DNA from: Paenibacillus contaminans
GTDB taxonomy: Bacteria; Bacillota; Bacilli; Paenibacillales; NBRC-103111
Direction of reading: 5' to 3'
DNA length: 64,000 nucleotides
Assembly (NCBI RefSeq): GCF_003285015.1
Contig: NZ_QMFB01000029.1
Coordinates: 1 to 64,000, forward strand
Part shown: in pieces, positions 49,835 through 57,780 of the stretch
Layout of the letters: every line of letters begins with the position of its first letter
Position numbering within the stretch: the first letter of the stretch is position 1
Notes under the pieces: generated by a model
The model's database searches: none
What the model was told of the DNA's origin: nothing
The model's input: the letters and a program-made list of their open reading frames with translations, nothing else
Program-made: the position numbers and the translations under genes

Positions 49835-52630
49835 TCACCTATTTGTATCCGCTTCCACGGATTCGTCCCGCACATAGGGCAGCTTCAAGATCACAGCGGC
49901 CCCATGCGGCTCGGCGCGGGACATCGTGATGCCATACTGCTCGCCAAAATGCAGTTGAATGCGGCTGTTCACGTTATATAGTCCTACCTTTCCGCGATCT
50001 CTGCGCTCCAGGTTGTCTTGAATGGCTGCCAGCTTCTCGTCCGCAAGCCACGGCCCGTTATCCGTAACGGCGATCCGCACAGCGTCGCCCTCGCGGGTGA
50101 TGGAGATAGAGATTTGCACTTGATCCGCGCCTGACTGGAGCGTATGCCGAATGGCGTTCTCTAACAAGGGCTGCAGGATCATTTTCACCACGATGCCGTT
50201 CAGCAGTTCCTCGTCGATCTGCCACTCGCAGCGGATTTTATCCTTATAACGGAAGCTCATGATCCGAATATACGTTTTCGCATAAGCCACCTCATCGCGC
50301 AGCGGCGTAACCTGGCTCTCCTTGCCCATAGCGTACCGGAACAGCCGGCTGAGCAAACCGATCATCGTGACCGCGCCATCACGCTCCCCCTTCTCGATCA
50401 TATACATCACGATCTCCAGCGTATTATGCAGAAAATGCGGGTTGATTTGGGCCTGCAGCGCCTCAAGCTGCGTCTCCTTCTTCTCGTATTCCAGCTGCAG
50501 CCGTTCGTTCTGGGCCGTCAGCTTCTCCTCCACCAATTGTCCGATCTGCTCCAGCAACAAATTGAATGAATCCCGGAGCTGCTCAACCTCGTCGATCGCA
50601 TAACGAGCGTCCGAGGGGAAACGTCCTTCAGGACCCAGATCCATCCGGACAACTTTCCATTGAAGCAAAGAGAGCGGCCGGATAAGATATTGGGACATCA
50701 AATAAGAGGCGAGCAATATCAGTAAAAAGATAATAATGAATAAATAAATGTCATCGTAGATCAAACCGATCGCCTGCCCGCGAACGGTGGCTGCGTCGAA
50801 AACCGTGACCAAATACCAGGGAAGCCCGCTCAGCTTGCTCGAGAAATATAAAACTGCAGAATTCCGCTGCGATAACGCATTCAGTTCTCCGGGAGGAACC
50901 GGCAGCTTGGACATTTGTCCCACTTTCTCGACCTCCGGGTGCGAGAGGATGCGCCCGTCCTGATGGACGATGAACGCTTCGCTGCCGTTCCCGTTCAGCT
51001 CGGCATACAGGCTGGAGAGGAACACGCCGCTCACATCGGCCTTCAGAAAGCCGAGCGGTTCCGGCGATATCTGAATGTTCACGACAGCCATGCCGAGGCT
51101 TACCGTGGACGAGCCGGTCTCGGCTGGCGGCAGCCAATCATGCATATTTTTGCGCTTGGTCATCATGTTCTCGTACAGCGAGCTGTCCATACGCGGCGCT
51201 TGCTTGCGGCGGTTCGTATAGATCAGCCGGTTGCTTACATCGTACAAGCTTACAACGTCTTCGCTAAGAGAGGAATACGTGCCAGTGACCAGAAGATCGT
51301 CCATCTTCCCCCTATTCTCCTCCACAGGGTCCTCCGCATATTCGGCGACCCAGGCATTATAAGCAAGCCAGCTCAATGCCGATTCCTTCTGCTTCACGAA
51401 TAACTCCAGCCGATGCGCGGACTTCTCGAACAACACGGAATACGTCTGCTGCACTTCCTTCGACACCATCCGCGTAGACTTGATATAGAACAGCATGACG
51501 AACAGCAGAATCGGCAGCAAAATCGTCAACAGAAAATAAACGAAGAACCGTTCCCTCATCGTCGTGATCCGCGTGTTGCCGGGCCAGCCGTTCCCGGTAT
51601 CCCAGCGATCCTCCAACCGCTCGAACCCGCGAATCCAGCGAATGAGACCGTGAAGCGGACGCAAAATGTTTTTGCCAATCCAGCGGGAGAAGATGTAGGA
51701 CAGCAAAGCGCTGCCCAGCAAGGTCAGGATAGAATACCAGGCGATGATCCTAATTTGGCTGCGGTGAAAATCGATCTCGGGTTCGACGAAAACGAGACGA
51801 AACCCGTTGAAGCCAAGCGGACGAAATTCATAGCGCTGCCCGTGCAGCGAGAACGTCTGCGCGTCCAAGCCACCGCCGTTCCGAAGCTGCTGAGGGAAGT
51901 CCGCGTCCAACCCGTCGCCGCGATAGAGCAGCTTTCCATCCTCTCCTATAATGGCGAGGGAGTCGGCATACGGAATTTGCGTCTTCAACGCGCTTGCGCT
52001 CAGCAGCATGAACATTAGCCCGATCTGCTCGCCATTCGCATCGTTCAGACGGCAGACGAAATACATCGAGCCTTCGAGCGGATCGATCATGTCTATCAGA
52101 AGCGGATTGTCGATGCGGTCGCGGTCGAGATGAAACAAGTCATACGTTCGGCCCGGAGGCACGAACACGATTTGATCCTGCTCCATATACAGGGGGAGCC
52201 GGTTGCCGTCGAGGAAATATTCCACATATTTGAGATTCGAACTAAACTGCTGCTGCTGTGTCATGACCATCACATGCTCGATGGAAGCGTTTCCGATTTT
52301 GAAGTTGGTAATCGCAGTCTGCAAGCTTTTGGCCACAGTGAAGCGCTCGTAGGAGGACGTGCGGTTGTCCGACAGCTTGCGGACGGAATCGATCAGCAGC
52401 TCGTGATTGCGGAAGCCGTCGAAAGATTTGTAAAGGTCCTCGAACTGTTTGCGCACGTCCGCCGAAGCTTGGTTCAGCTTCATCGAGTGGATCAAATTGA
52501 TCTTCTCCGCAAGAATGTGCTTGGTCTTATTGTAGAGGACGGTTCCGATGACCAGCAGCAGGACCGTCGTTACGCCAAGAGAGAACAGCATAAGGAAATG
52601 CGTGAATTTGATCGCAGGACGTTTCATCAT
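49835..52630 (-). CDS. Large YesM-type histidine kinase with two sensor domains
   Basis: A 931-residue kinase; the usual YesM length is ~580-600. Order: TM (about 13-34), first extracellular sensor (35-295), TM (about 300-320), a short loop, TM (about 362-384), second extracellular sensor (385-650), TM (about 655-677), HAMP, then the His_kinase domain with LQAQINPHFLHNTLE (about 728) and ENAIRHTL, TDNGPW. The second half on its own (from MRERFFVYFLLTILLPILLF) looks like a complete YesM, so the N-terminal 360 residues are an added sensor unit. It overlaps yesN by four bases. Confidence 0.85.
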   Translation of the reverse strand: MMKRPAIKFTHFLMLFSLGVTTVLLLVIGTVLYNKTKHILAEKINLIHSMKLNQASADVRKQFEDLYKSFDGFRNHELLIDSVRKLSDNRTSSYERFTVAKSLQTAITNFKIGNASIEHVMVMTQQQQFSSNLKYVEYFLDGNRLPLYMEQDQIVFVPPGRTYDLFHLDRDRIDNPLLIDMIDPLEGSMYFVCRLNDANGEQIGLMFMLLSASALKTQIPYADSLAIIGEDGKLLYRGDGLDADFPQQLRNGGGLDAQTFSLHGQRYEFRPLGFNGFRLVFVEPEIDFHRSQIRIIAWYSILTLLGSALLSYIFSRWIGKNILRPLHGLIRWIRGFERLEDRWDTGNGWPGNTRITTMRERFFVYFLLTILLPILLFVMLFYIKSTRMVSKEVQQTYSVLFEKSAHRLELFVKQKESALSWLAYNAWVAEYAEDPVEENRGKMDDLLVTGTYSSLSEDVVSLYDVSNRLIYTNRRKQAPRMDSSLYENMMTKRKNMHDWLPPAETGSSTVSLGMAVVNIQISPEPLGFLKADVSGVFLSSLYAELNGNGSEAFIVHQDGRILSHPEVEKVGQMSKLPVPPGELNALSQRNSAVLYFSSKLSGLPWYLVTVFDAATVRGQAIGLIYDDIYLFIIIFLLILLASYLMSQYLIRPLSLLQWKVVRMDLGPEGRFPSDARYAIDEVEQLRDSFNLLLEQIGQLVEEKLTAQNERLQLEYEKKETQLEALQAQINPHFLHNTLEIVMYMIEKGERDGAVTMIGLLSRLFRYAMGKESQVTPLRDEVAYAKTYIRIMSFRYKDKIRCEWQIDEELLNGIVVKMILQPLLENAIRHTLQSGADQVQISISITREGDAVRIAVTDNGPWLADEKLAAIQDNLERRDRGKVGLYNVNSRIQLHFGEQYGITMSRAEPHGAAVILKLPYVRDESVEADTNR

Positions 52631-53415
52631 GGCTCAAATCCTGCCGGTTTTCCGCCGCTCCGGGCGAGCTCTCGATACGTTTGCGGCGTGACACCGTTCA
52701 GCCGCTTGAACAGTTTATTGAAATAAGAGAAGTTGCTGTAGCCAACCTGTATGGACACTTCGTACACTTTTTCGTCCGTCTCCACCAGCAGGCTCCGCGC
52801 TTTGTGAATGCGAAGCTCGTTCACATAGTCCACGAAGCTGAGCCCCATCTCGCGTTTGAACAGGGAGCTGAAGTAATTGGGGTTCATGTAGAGGAATTCG
52901 GCCACATCTTCCAGGCGGAGCTTTACTTCGTAGTGTTCGTCGATATAACGCTTGGCTGCCAGAACGTACGGATTGCCCGGCTTCGGATAGAGCTTCTCAT
53001 TACCGGGCGCCTTGTCCACATGGCTGGTATGGGGGTATTCCTGGCGAAGCTCCTCCGCCACGGTTTGCAGCAGCTCGACGAACTCCTCGCGAATGATCGG
53101 CTTGAGCAGATAACCCTTGACGCCCAGACGGATCGCCTGCTGCGCATACTTGAAGTCGTCGTAGGCGCTCATGACCAGGAGCTTCGTGCGCGGCTCCTGC
53201 TCTTTGATGATCTGAATTAACTCCAGGCCGCTCATGCCGGGCATGAGTATATCGGTGAGCAGCGCATGCGGCTTGGCCGAACGGAACAGCTCCAGCGCCT
53301 GCTCCCCGTTCTCCGTGCTGCCCACGACTTCGAAGCCGATTTCTCTCCAGGGCATATGATTGGCCAATCGTTCTCGAATGTAAGGCTCGTCGTCCGCAAT
53401 CAGTACGCGATACAT
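52627..53415 (-). CDS. YesN-type response regulator (short form)
   Basis: A 262-residue regulator with a receiver (LIADDEPYIRERL; phospho-Asp in LLTDILMPGMSGL about 55; SAYDDFKYA; KGYLLKP) directly followed by an AraC-type DNA-binding domain (about 155-255: LEDVAEFLYMNPNYFSSLFK, SIQVGYSNFSYFNKLFKRLN). It lacks the long linker of the first locus's YesN. It is divergent from the secreted enzyme gene, with 220 bases between the starts. Confidence 0.88.
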   Translation of the reverse strand: MYRVLIADDEPYIRERLANHMPWREIGFEVVGSTENGEQALELFRSAKPHALLTDILMPGMSGLELIQIIKEQEPRTKLLVMSAYDDFKYAQQAIRLGVKGYLLKPIIREEFVELLQTVAEELRQEYPHTSHVDKAPGNEKLYPKPGNPYVLAAKRYIDEHYEVKLRLEDVAEFLYMNPNYFSSLFKREMGLSFVDYVNELRIHKARSLLVETDEKVYEVSIQVGYSNFSYFNKLFKRLNGVTPQTYRELARSGGKPAGFEP

Positions 53416-53566
53416 GATCCGTCCTCTCCTTCGCTCATGAAGCTCGGCCTTGAATGTAGGCTCATTATATCAAGGAACGGAGCGGGTCGGGAAGTCTTGC
53501 ACGGCGCAAATCGCGTTTCAAGCGAAACATGTGAAAATCGTAATATGAAACCTGATGATTGTGTTA

Positions 53567-53580
53567 TGTAAGCGCTTAAA
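53567..53580. promoter_or_regulatory. cre-like site
   Basis: TGTAAGCGCTTAAA: matches TGWAANCGNTNWCA except at the last two positions. It lies between the divergent yesN and enzyme genes, just before the -10-like TATACT at 53589. Confidence 0.45.
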
Positions 53581-53588
53581 ACATTGAT

Positions 53589-53606
53589 TATACTTGACCT
53601 GTATAA
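53589..53606 (+). promoter_or_regulatory. 18-base motif upstream of the secreted enzyme gene
   Basis: TATACTTGACCTGTATAA, nearly the same as the minus-strand motif at 49763-49780. It sits 29 bases before the ATG at 53636. The TATACT may be the -10; there is no good -35, as expected for an activator-dependent promoter. Confidence 0.5.
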
Positions 53607-53635
53607 AATCCAAGGGGAAAAGGTGGAATGTACGA

Positions 53636-55546
53636 ATGGGCATGATTCGAATGTCGACTTGGAAAGATCTTGTTTTGGCGGTTGTGCTGGCAAGTTCTTG
53701 CGTATTGGGGATTGCGAGGCCGGCTTCCGCGTACGGCAGCGCTGCGAGTTGGAAAACAAGCTTTGACAATCTCCTCGCTTTAGGAGATACCCCTACCTAT
53801 CATTACGGATACACGGATTTGGCTGACGATGCTTTCTTGGCCCAGAACGGGAACTATACGCTTGCTGCTCTGCGGCGCATGTATGAGGTGACGGGGCAAA
53901 CGAGCTATTTGCAAAAATTGAGCACATACACAGACAACATGTTCAGCCATATCGGCGATGTGGACGGCGACGGGTTCCTTGGCTGGGGTTCGACCTACTA
54001 TAGCCCCACCAATCAATACGAAGAATATCTTCTCCATCGCGGCGCAATGGTATATGAATTCGCCAAGTTCATCCAGCTTGTTCGGGCGGACAGCAGTATC
54101 GCCGGCGCGACGAATCCGCAAGGCATCACTTACGGATCGCAGGCGAACGCGATGGAAACCCTTATCAACAGCGACTTGATTCCGGCGTTCGACAACAGCT
54201 GGTCGAATCAGTACAATGTCTATCTCGATAATCTCCATGCGGGTCTTTCCTTGCCGTACAATCAGTATCTGGCTATGGCGTCGGCTCAATTGGAGATGGC
54301 TAAGCTTGATCTGGACGCGCATAAGCACTATTTGACGTGGGCGGACGGCATGACGGCCAAATGGCATTATTGGCTGACGCTGGACGGAACAGGCTACCAT
54401 TGGAACTATTGGGATCGGTTAACCCCGGCAGATAATCATACGGTTCGTCTGGAGGATTGGAGCCACACGACGATCGATTTTATGCATGCCCTTACAGATT
54501 ACACTCGGGGCGGGAAATTCAATACGGCGGCGATGACCCGGCTTGCCAACACGATTTACAACAATATGTGGAACGGAAGTACGACAGCCCCGAAATTATC
54601 GTATTACGTAAACGGCAGCGGTTCTTATACCGGACAGTTCACGCTGCAAATCGGGGATATGGAGAGATGGAAGCCGGGGATATGGGCGTTGTTCGAAAAG
54701 GAGATGTCGTTGAGAAGTTTAAGCACATTCTCGGCGAGATCTTTGAACGACATCGCCATCCTGTACCAGCTGCATCCCGATCACGGGACGCCTGGATCGT
54801 TCTCGCTCGCCAGTCCGGGCAACGGAGCGACCGGCCGCAACCTGGATCTCGCCTTTTCCTGGACGCCTTCGGTGAACGCCGCCGACTATACGCTGCAAGT
54901 TTCCACCGTGAGCAATTTCGCAACCCTGACCGCCGAAGTTCCCAAGATTATCGGGACGAGCGCGATGTTGACGGGCTCCGTATTGTCGCCCAACACGACG
55001 TACTTCTGGCGGGTGATCGCGCGCAACGGGGCTGGGACGACCACGACCTCGGGCTCGAACAGCTTCACGACCGGATCGAACAAAACGTACACCTTGACCT
55101 TCGCCCACCGGGACAATCGAACGGGCGGCCTCGCCGGGTATCATTACAAGCAGCTGCTGATCGACGGCACGGTTGTATGGGAAAAAGACGTGACAGCGGA
55201 CGCCGCCAATACGTGGCTTACGGAATCGATCGACGTGACCTCGTATCTGTCCGGCAAATCGTCCGTGGACGTAAAGCTCAGACTGTACGAGAAAAAAGCC
55301 GTTTCCAACTACACAGTCGATGTGTATTGGGACAGCGTGGCGATCACGAACACCGAAATTATGAACAGCGGGTTTGAAACGAGTCCGGATTGGTACTACA
55401 CGGAGAGCAACCCTAATTTTCTCGGAGGTTTCTCCTCTACCGCCCACAGCGGGACCAAAGCGTTGTCCATGTCTTTACCTGTCAATATCCCGACGGTTAT
55501 TGGCGATCATTCCTCCGTCAGTCAAAAAATTAGCGTGATAAGGTAA
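53636..55546 (+). CDS. Secreted (alpha/alpha)-barrel polysaccharide-active enzyme with FN3 and CBM-like domains
   Basis: A 636-residue secreted protein; start ATG 53636, nine bases after AGGTGG. The signal peptide ends PASAYG (cleavage about residue 35). Residues about 36-390 are helical with paired repeats (NYTLAALRRMYEVTGQTSYL, DVDGDGFLGWG, EDWSHTTIDFMHALTDYTRG) like an alpha/alpha toroid found in polysaccharide lyases and glycoside hydrolases. Then a FN3-like domain (about 395-495, WTPSVNAADYTLQVST), a beta-sandwich (about 498-590) and the beginning of a carbohydrate-binding module (MNSGFETSPDWYYTESN) that stops abruptly at QKISVIR. It is the only large + strand gene and is divergent from yesN. 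Confidence 0.72.
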   Translation: MGMIRMSTWKDLVLAVVLASSCVLGIARPASAYGSAASWKTSFDNLLALGDTPTYHYGYTDLADDAFLAQNGNYTLAALRRMYEVTGQTSYLQKLSTYTDNMFSHIGDVDGDGFLGWGSTYYSPTNQYEEYLLHRGAMVYEFAKFIQLVRADSSIAGATNPQGITYGSQANAMETLINSDLIPAFDNSWSNQYNVYLDNLHAGLSLPYNQYLAMASAQLEMAKLDLDAHKHYLTWADGMTAKWHYWLTLDGTGYHWNYWDRLTPADNHTVRLEDWSHTTIDFMHALTDYTRGGKFNTAAMTRLANTIYNNMWNGSTTAPKLSYYVNGSGSYTGQFTLQIGDMERWKPGIWALFEKEMSLRSLSTFSARSLNDIAILYQLHPDHGTPGSFSLASPGNGATGRNLDLAFSWTPSVNAADYTLQVSTVSNFATLTAEVPKIIGTSAMLTGSVLSPNTTYFWRVIARNGAGTTTTSGSNSFTTGSNKTYTLTFAHRDNRTGGLAGYHYKQLLIDGTVVWEKDVTADAANTWLTESIDVTSYLSGKSSVDVKLRLYEKKAVSNYTVDVYWDSVAITNTEIMNSGFETSPDWYYTESNPNFLGGFSSTAHSGTKALSMSLPVNIPTVIGDHSSVSQKISVIR

Positions 55547-55565
55547 GTCCCATTACGAAGCAATC

Positions 55566-55646
55566 GGAACACATTCTTGTCATTCGTTTTTGACAAGAAA
55601 GTGTTCCGATTAAAAAGAAAACCCGCGATTTATGTGGGATTTAATC
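55566..55646 (+). repeat. Two-hairpin dispersed element, copy 2 / terminator
   Basis: First hairpin: CGGAACACATTCTTGTCA (55566-55583) / TTGACAAGAAAGTGTTCCG with one mismatch. Second: CCCGCGATTTATGTGGG at 55622-55638 plus flanking att/aat pairing (attaaaaag / ggatttaat). It follows the truncated enzyme gene by 20 bases and should terminate it. Confidence 0.65.
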
Positions 55647-55841
55647 GGACAAAATTTTTGTCATACGACAATAATGCACCATAAAGTAAAACATACCGTT
55701 GGGCAATCGGACAACACCTGTTTTAGAGTATTTAGTGAAATCGAGGTTTGGGTCACCCCAACTTGGCTCCATGCTATTTGGTGTATAAATTTTATCTTTC
55801 CTTATCGCTTCCTCATCAGTATCGCGGTAAGAAGGTAGCAA
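55641..55841 (-). CDS. Possible small ORF, 66 residues
   Basis: An open frame from a TTG at 55841 without a ribosome binding site, overlapping the end of the upstream membrane-protein gene by 40 bases. The sequence looks protein-like in the middle (YTPNSMEPSWGDPNLDFTKY, GVVRLPNGMFYFMVHY), so it may be the 3' remnant of a gene. Weak. Confidence 0.25.
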   Translation of the reverse strand: MLPSYRDTDEEAIRKDKIYTPNSMEPSWGDPNLDFTKYSKTGVVRLPNGMFYFMVHYCRMTKILSD

Positions 55842-56119
55842 AAAGAAGTAACTATAAACAACTTGAAGATACTTGGCGTCATCGCTAAGTAAAGGCTTAT
55901 AGGGAGTGACCAGAAGAATGCAATGAACATAATAATACGTTTGTTAATAATTGAACCAATTAATGCTACACATGCTGGGGCTAATAGGAATAAGCCAGTT
56001 CTTACTAAAACACCACTACTAGCCGGCTCAGAATTGTATGGGTTAAAAAAGTTAAGAACTAGCCACAGTGCCATAGCTCCTAATGATGAGAACATGCCAA
56101 TATATGTCCAATACTTCAC
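55802..56119 (-). CDS. Four-TM hypothetical membrane protein
   Basis: A 105-residue integral membrane protein with hydrophobic segments at about 5-24, 38-57, 60-75 and 80-100, ending in MRKR. The start at 56119 follows GGAGGGAAGG. I do not recognise a family. It is followed by the composite repeat region on its upstream side (56181-56257), so it forms another gene unit of the array. Confidence 0.6.
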   Translation of the reverse strand: MKYWTYIGMFSSLGAMALWLVLNFFNPYNSEPASSGVLVRTGLFLLAPACVALIGSIINKRIIMFIAFFWSLPISLYLAMTPSIFKLFIVTSFCYLLTAILMRKR

Positions 56120-56180
56120 CTTCCCTCCCCCTTACCAGAATTACATTATTACTCATCAAAATTGTACCATTTTTTGGAGC

Positions 56181-56257
56181 TATTCTGTCCGTTAATTCAA
56201 CAAAAAAAAGGAAATGCATCCCTGCAAGCTCCTCATATTCGTACCAGTTAACTTAAT
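56181..56257. repeat. TAACGGG composite repeat (diverged spacer)
   Basis: Core 56181-56201 (tattctgtccgttaattcaa), then an A run and gcaagctcctc, then core 56236-56257 (tattcgtaccagttaactta). The spacer resembles that of the 62989 copy (aggagc... / gcaagctcctc). The second core is about 8 bases from the stop of the Nudix gene. Confidence 0.65.
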
Positions 56258-56263
56258 GGATTA

Positions 56264-56719
56264 CTACAGGCCAATATTGCTTTTATGCCCCTTGTAATGC
56301 CCTGCATCTGGGAAATCATTAAAGACAAGATTCATAAATACCTTCGAAAAATTCAAATGTTCCAGCTGATCAAATGGCACAAATCGAATATCTGTAATGT
56401 TATTATCATCATACAAGTTTGAAGGTAGGGTTATTGTACCGTTGATTTTCTTTACGCGGAATAGAAAATGAATCCGTGAAACCTGTTCTTCAGGTTTATC
56501 GCAAACGTATAATAATCTTTGAATTTCCACATTAAGTCCTGTTTCTTCGAACATTTCCCTCTTCATTGCATATTCCAGAGTCTCGCCTTGTTCAACTTTC
56601 CCTCCCGGCAGTGACCAAAACCGATTTTCATCCACTTTATCCGTGTGTTTTACTAATAGAATGCTTTTCTCTTCAATTAGAACGCCTGTAACACGAGCCT
56701 GAATAGAGTAGTTATCCAT
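56264..56719 (-). CDS. Nudix hydrolase
   Basis: A 151-residue Nudix protein with a complete Nudix box GGKVEQGETLEYAMKREMFE then ETGL (pattern Gx5Ex7REUxEExGU). The N-terminal strand ARVTGVLIEEKSILLVKH and the DIRFVPFDQLEHL region are typical. It hydrolyses a nucleoside diphosphate linked to another group; the substrate is unknown. The start at 56719 follows AAGGAGGAAGT. The stop lies next to a repeat core. Confidence 0.87.
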   Translation of the reverse strand: MDNYSIQARVTGVLIEEKSILLVKHTDKVDENRFWSLPGGKVEQGETLEYAMKREMFEETGLNVEIQRLLYVCDKPEEQVSRIHFLFRVKKINGTITLPSNLYDDNNITDIRFVPFDQLEHLNFSKVFMNLVFNDFPDAGHYKGHKSNIGL

Positions 56720-56796
56720 ACTTCCTCCTTGATAAATCTGTTCAGCAAATGAGTTCGTTAAGAATAATTAAAACTCCTTCAGCAAATCAAACTAAA

Positions 56797-56880
56797 CTGC
56801 TGCCAGTTAGGTGAAAAAGACCGCCAATCATGCTGGCAGCCTCGTTTTAGTTGATTATTGAACTCACGTTAGCTTTTCGA
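56797..56880. repeat. TAACGGG composite repeat
   Basis: Core 56797-56816 (actgctgccagttaggtgaa), hairpin-like accgccaatcatgctggcag, then ttgaactcacgttagctttt (56859-56878). Confidence 0.6.
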
Positions 56881-56902
56881 GTTTATTTCTTTTCCGATAA
56901 GA

Positions 56903-57730
56903 TTATTCAGTATATTTGAATTTGATATTCCCGTGCATTTCCCCAAAATCCTCGATTTCTTTCGCAGTTTGCGTCCCGATCAGAATATCGGCCATCATGC
57001 CGTTGGAACGGAACCAGCCTAATCTGCGCTCCCGCTCGTTATAGAAAAGAGCGCAAAACGGATGATAATACGAGTCCAATGCCCGGAATGTACTGTTAAA
57101 ACGTTGTTCCGCAAGCTTTCTCGCTTGTAACGAAGAAACCAACTCGCCCTTTAATCGACCTTTGGCGGAATGCTTCATGTGGCTGATGGCAAAAATCGCT
57201 GCAGTAATCATAATGTTTTCACAAAAAGATTCCATATTGGGTTCCCAGTACCAAGTATCATTGTCCATGAACATAATTTGTCTCTTTACCGCTGATAACG
57301 CAAAAGGCTCTTTTTTTCTCATTCGATAGACGATATTTCCGTCCGAAACATGGATCTCATTAATCGGCAAGTAGCGATCCTTCTTTTTCGAATTTCCGTC
57401 GGTCGTCAGCAGTGGATCGTTGCCGACAGTAAGATAATATATGCGCATATCGGCCGGCAATGAAACTCCTAACCTTTCTTCCGCGTCTTCGATTTGTTCT
57501 TCCGTGCAGCCAAGAGAAATATCATTGCCATGAACGATGTAGCTTAAGGTTTTCAACCATTGTTCCATATTCCGGATTTCTTCGTCAGATGCTCCGTGAT
57601 TTTGAACCAATCTCGGGGCTTTGCCGTCTTTGCCATCATTCAAAACTTCGGATGAATAATACGTGCCGTAGAATTCCTTTTTGCCGCAATTATCTACTGT
57701 ATATGTACCGGTTAGCTTTACCACTTCCAT
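56903..57730 (-). CDS. SMI1/KNR4 (SUKH) domain protein
   Basis: A 275-residue protein. The SUKH motif region is about residues 73-130 (GCTEEQIEDAEERLGVSLPA, DMRIYYLTVGNDPLL, YLPINEIHV). The C-terminal 130 residues are helical and of unknown fold. The start is ATG at 57730 with GAGGAGG upstream. The first codons read through a core-like sequence (atgtaccggttagcttta, 57703-57720, giving KLTGTY). Likely an orphan immunity protein. Confidence 0.7.
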   Translation of the reverse strand: MEVVKLTGTYTVDNCGKKEFYGTYYSSEVLNDGKDGKAPRLVQNHGASDEEIRNMEQWLKTLSYIVHGNDISLGCTEEQIEDAEERLGVSLPADMRIYYLTVGNDPLLTTDGNSKKKDRYLPINEIHVSDGNIVYRMRKKEPFALSAVKRQIMFMDNDTWYWEPNMESFCENIMITAAIFAISHMKHSAKGRLKGELVSSLQARKLAEQRFNSTFRALDSYYHPFCALFYNERERRLGWFRSNGMMADILIGTQTAKEIEDFGEMHGNIKFKYTE

Positions 57731-57780
57731 GCAGATTCCTCCTCGCTATAGCCTCGTCTCTATCTCAATTATAAAACTCT

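Noticed and set aside
57703-57720. Core-like atgtaccggttagcttta in the 5' end of the SUKH-domain gene
   Set aside because: It lies after a strong ribosome binding site and ATG in a continuous frame. It may be a true core used as coding sequence, but one copy inside a gene is not enough to claim it.
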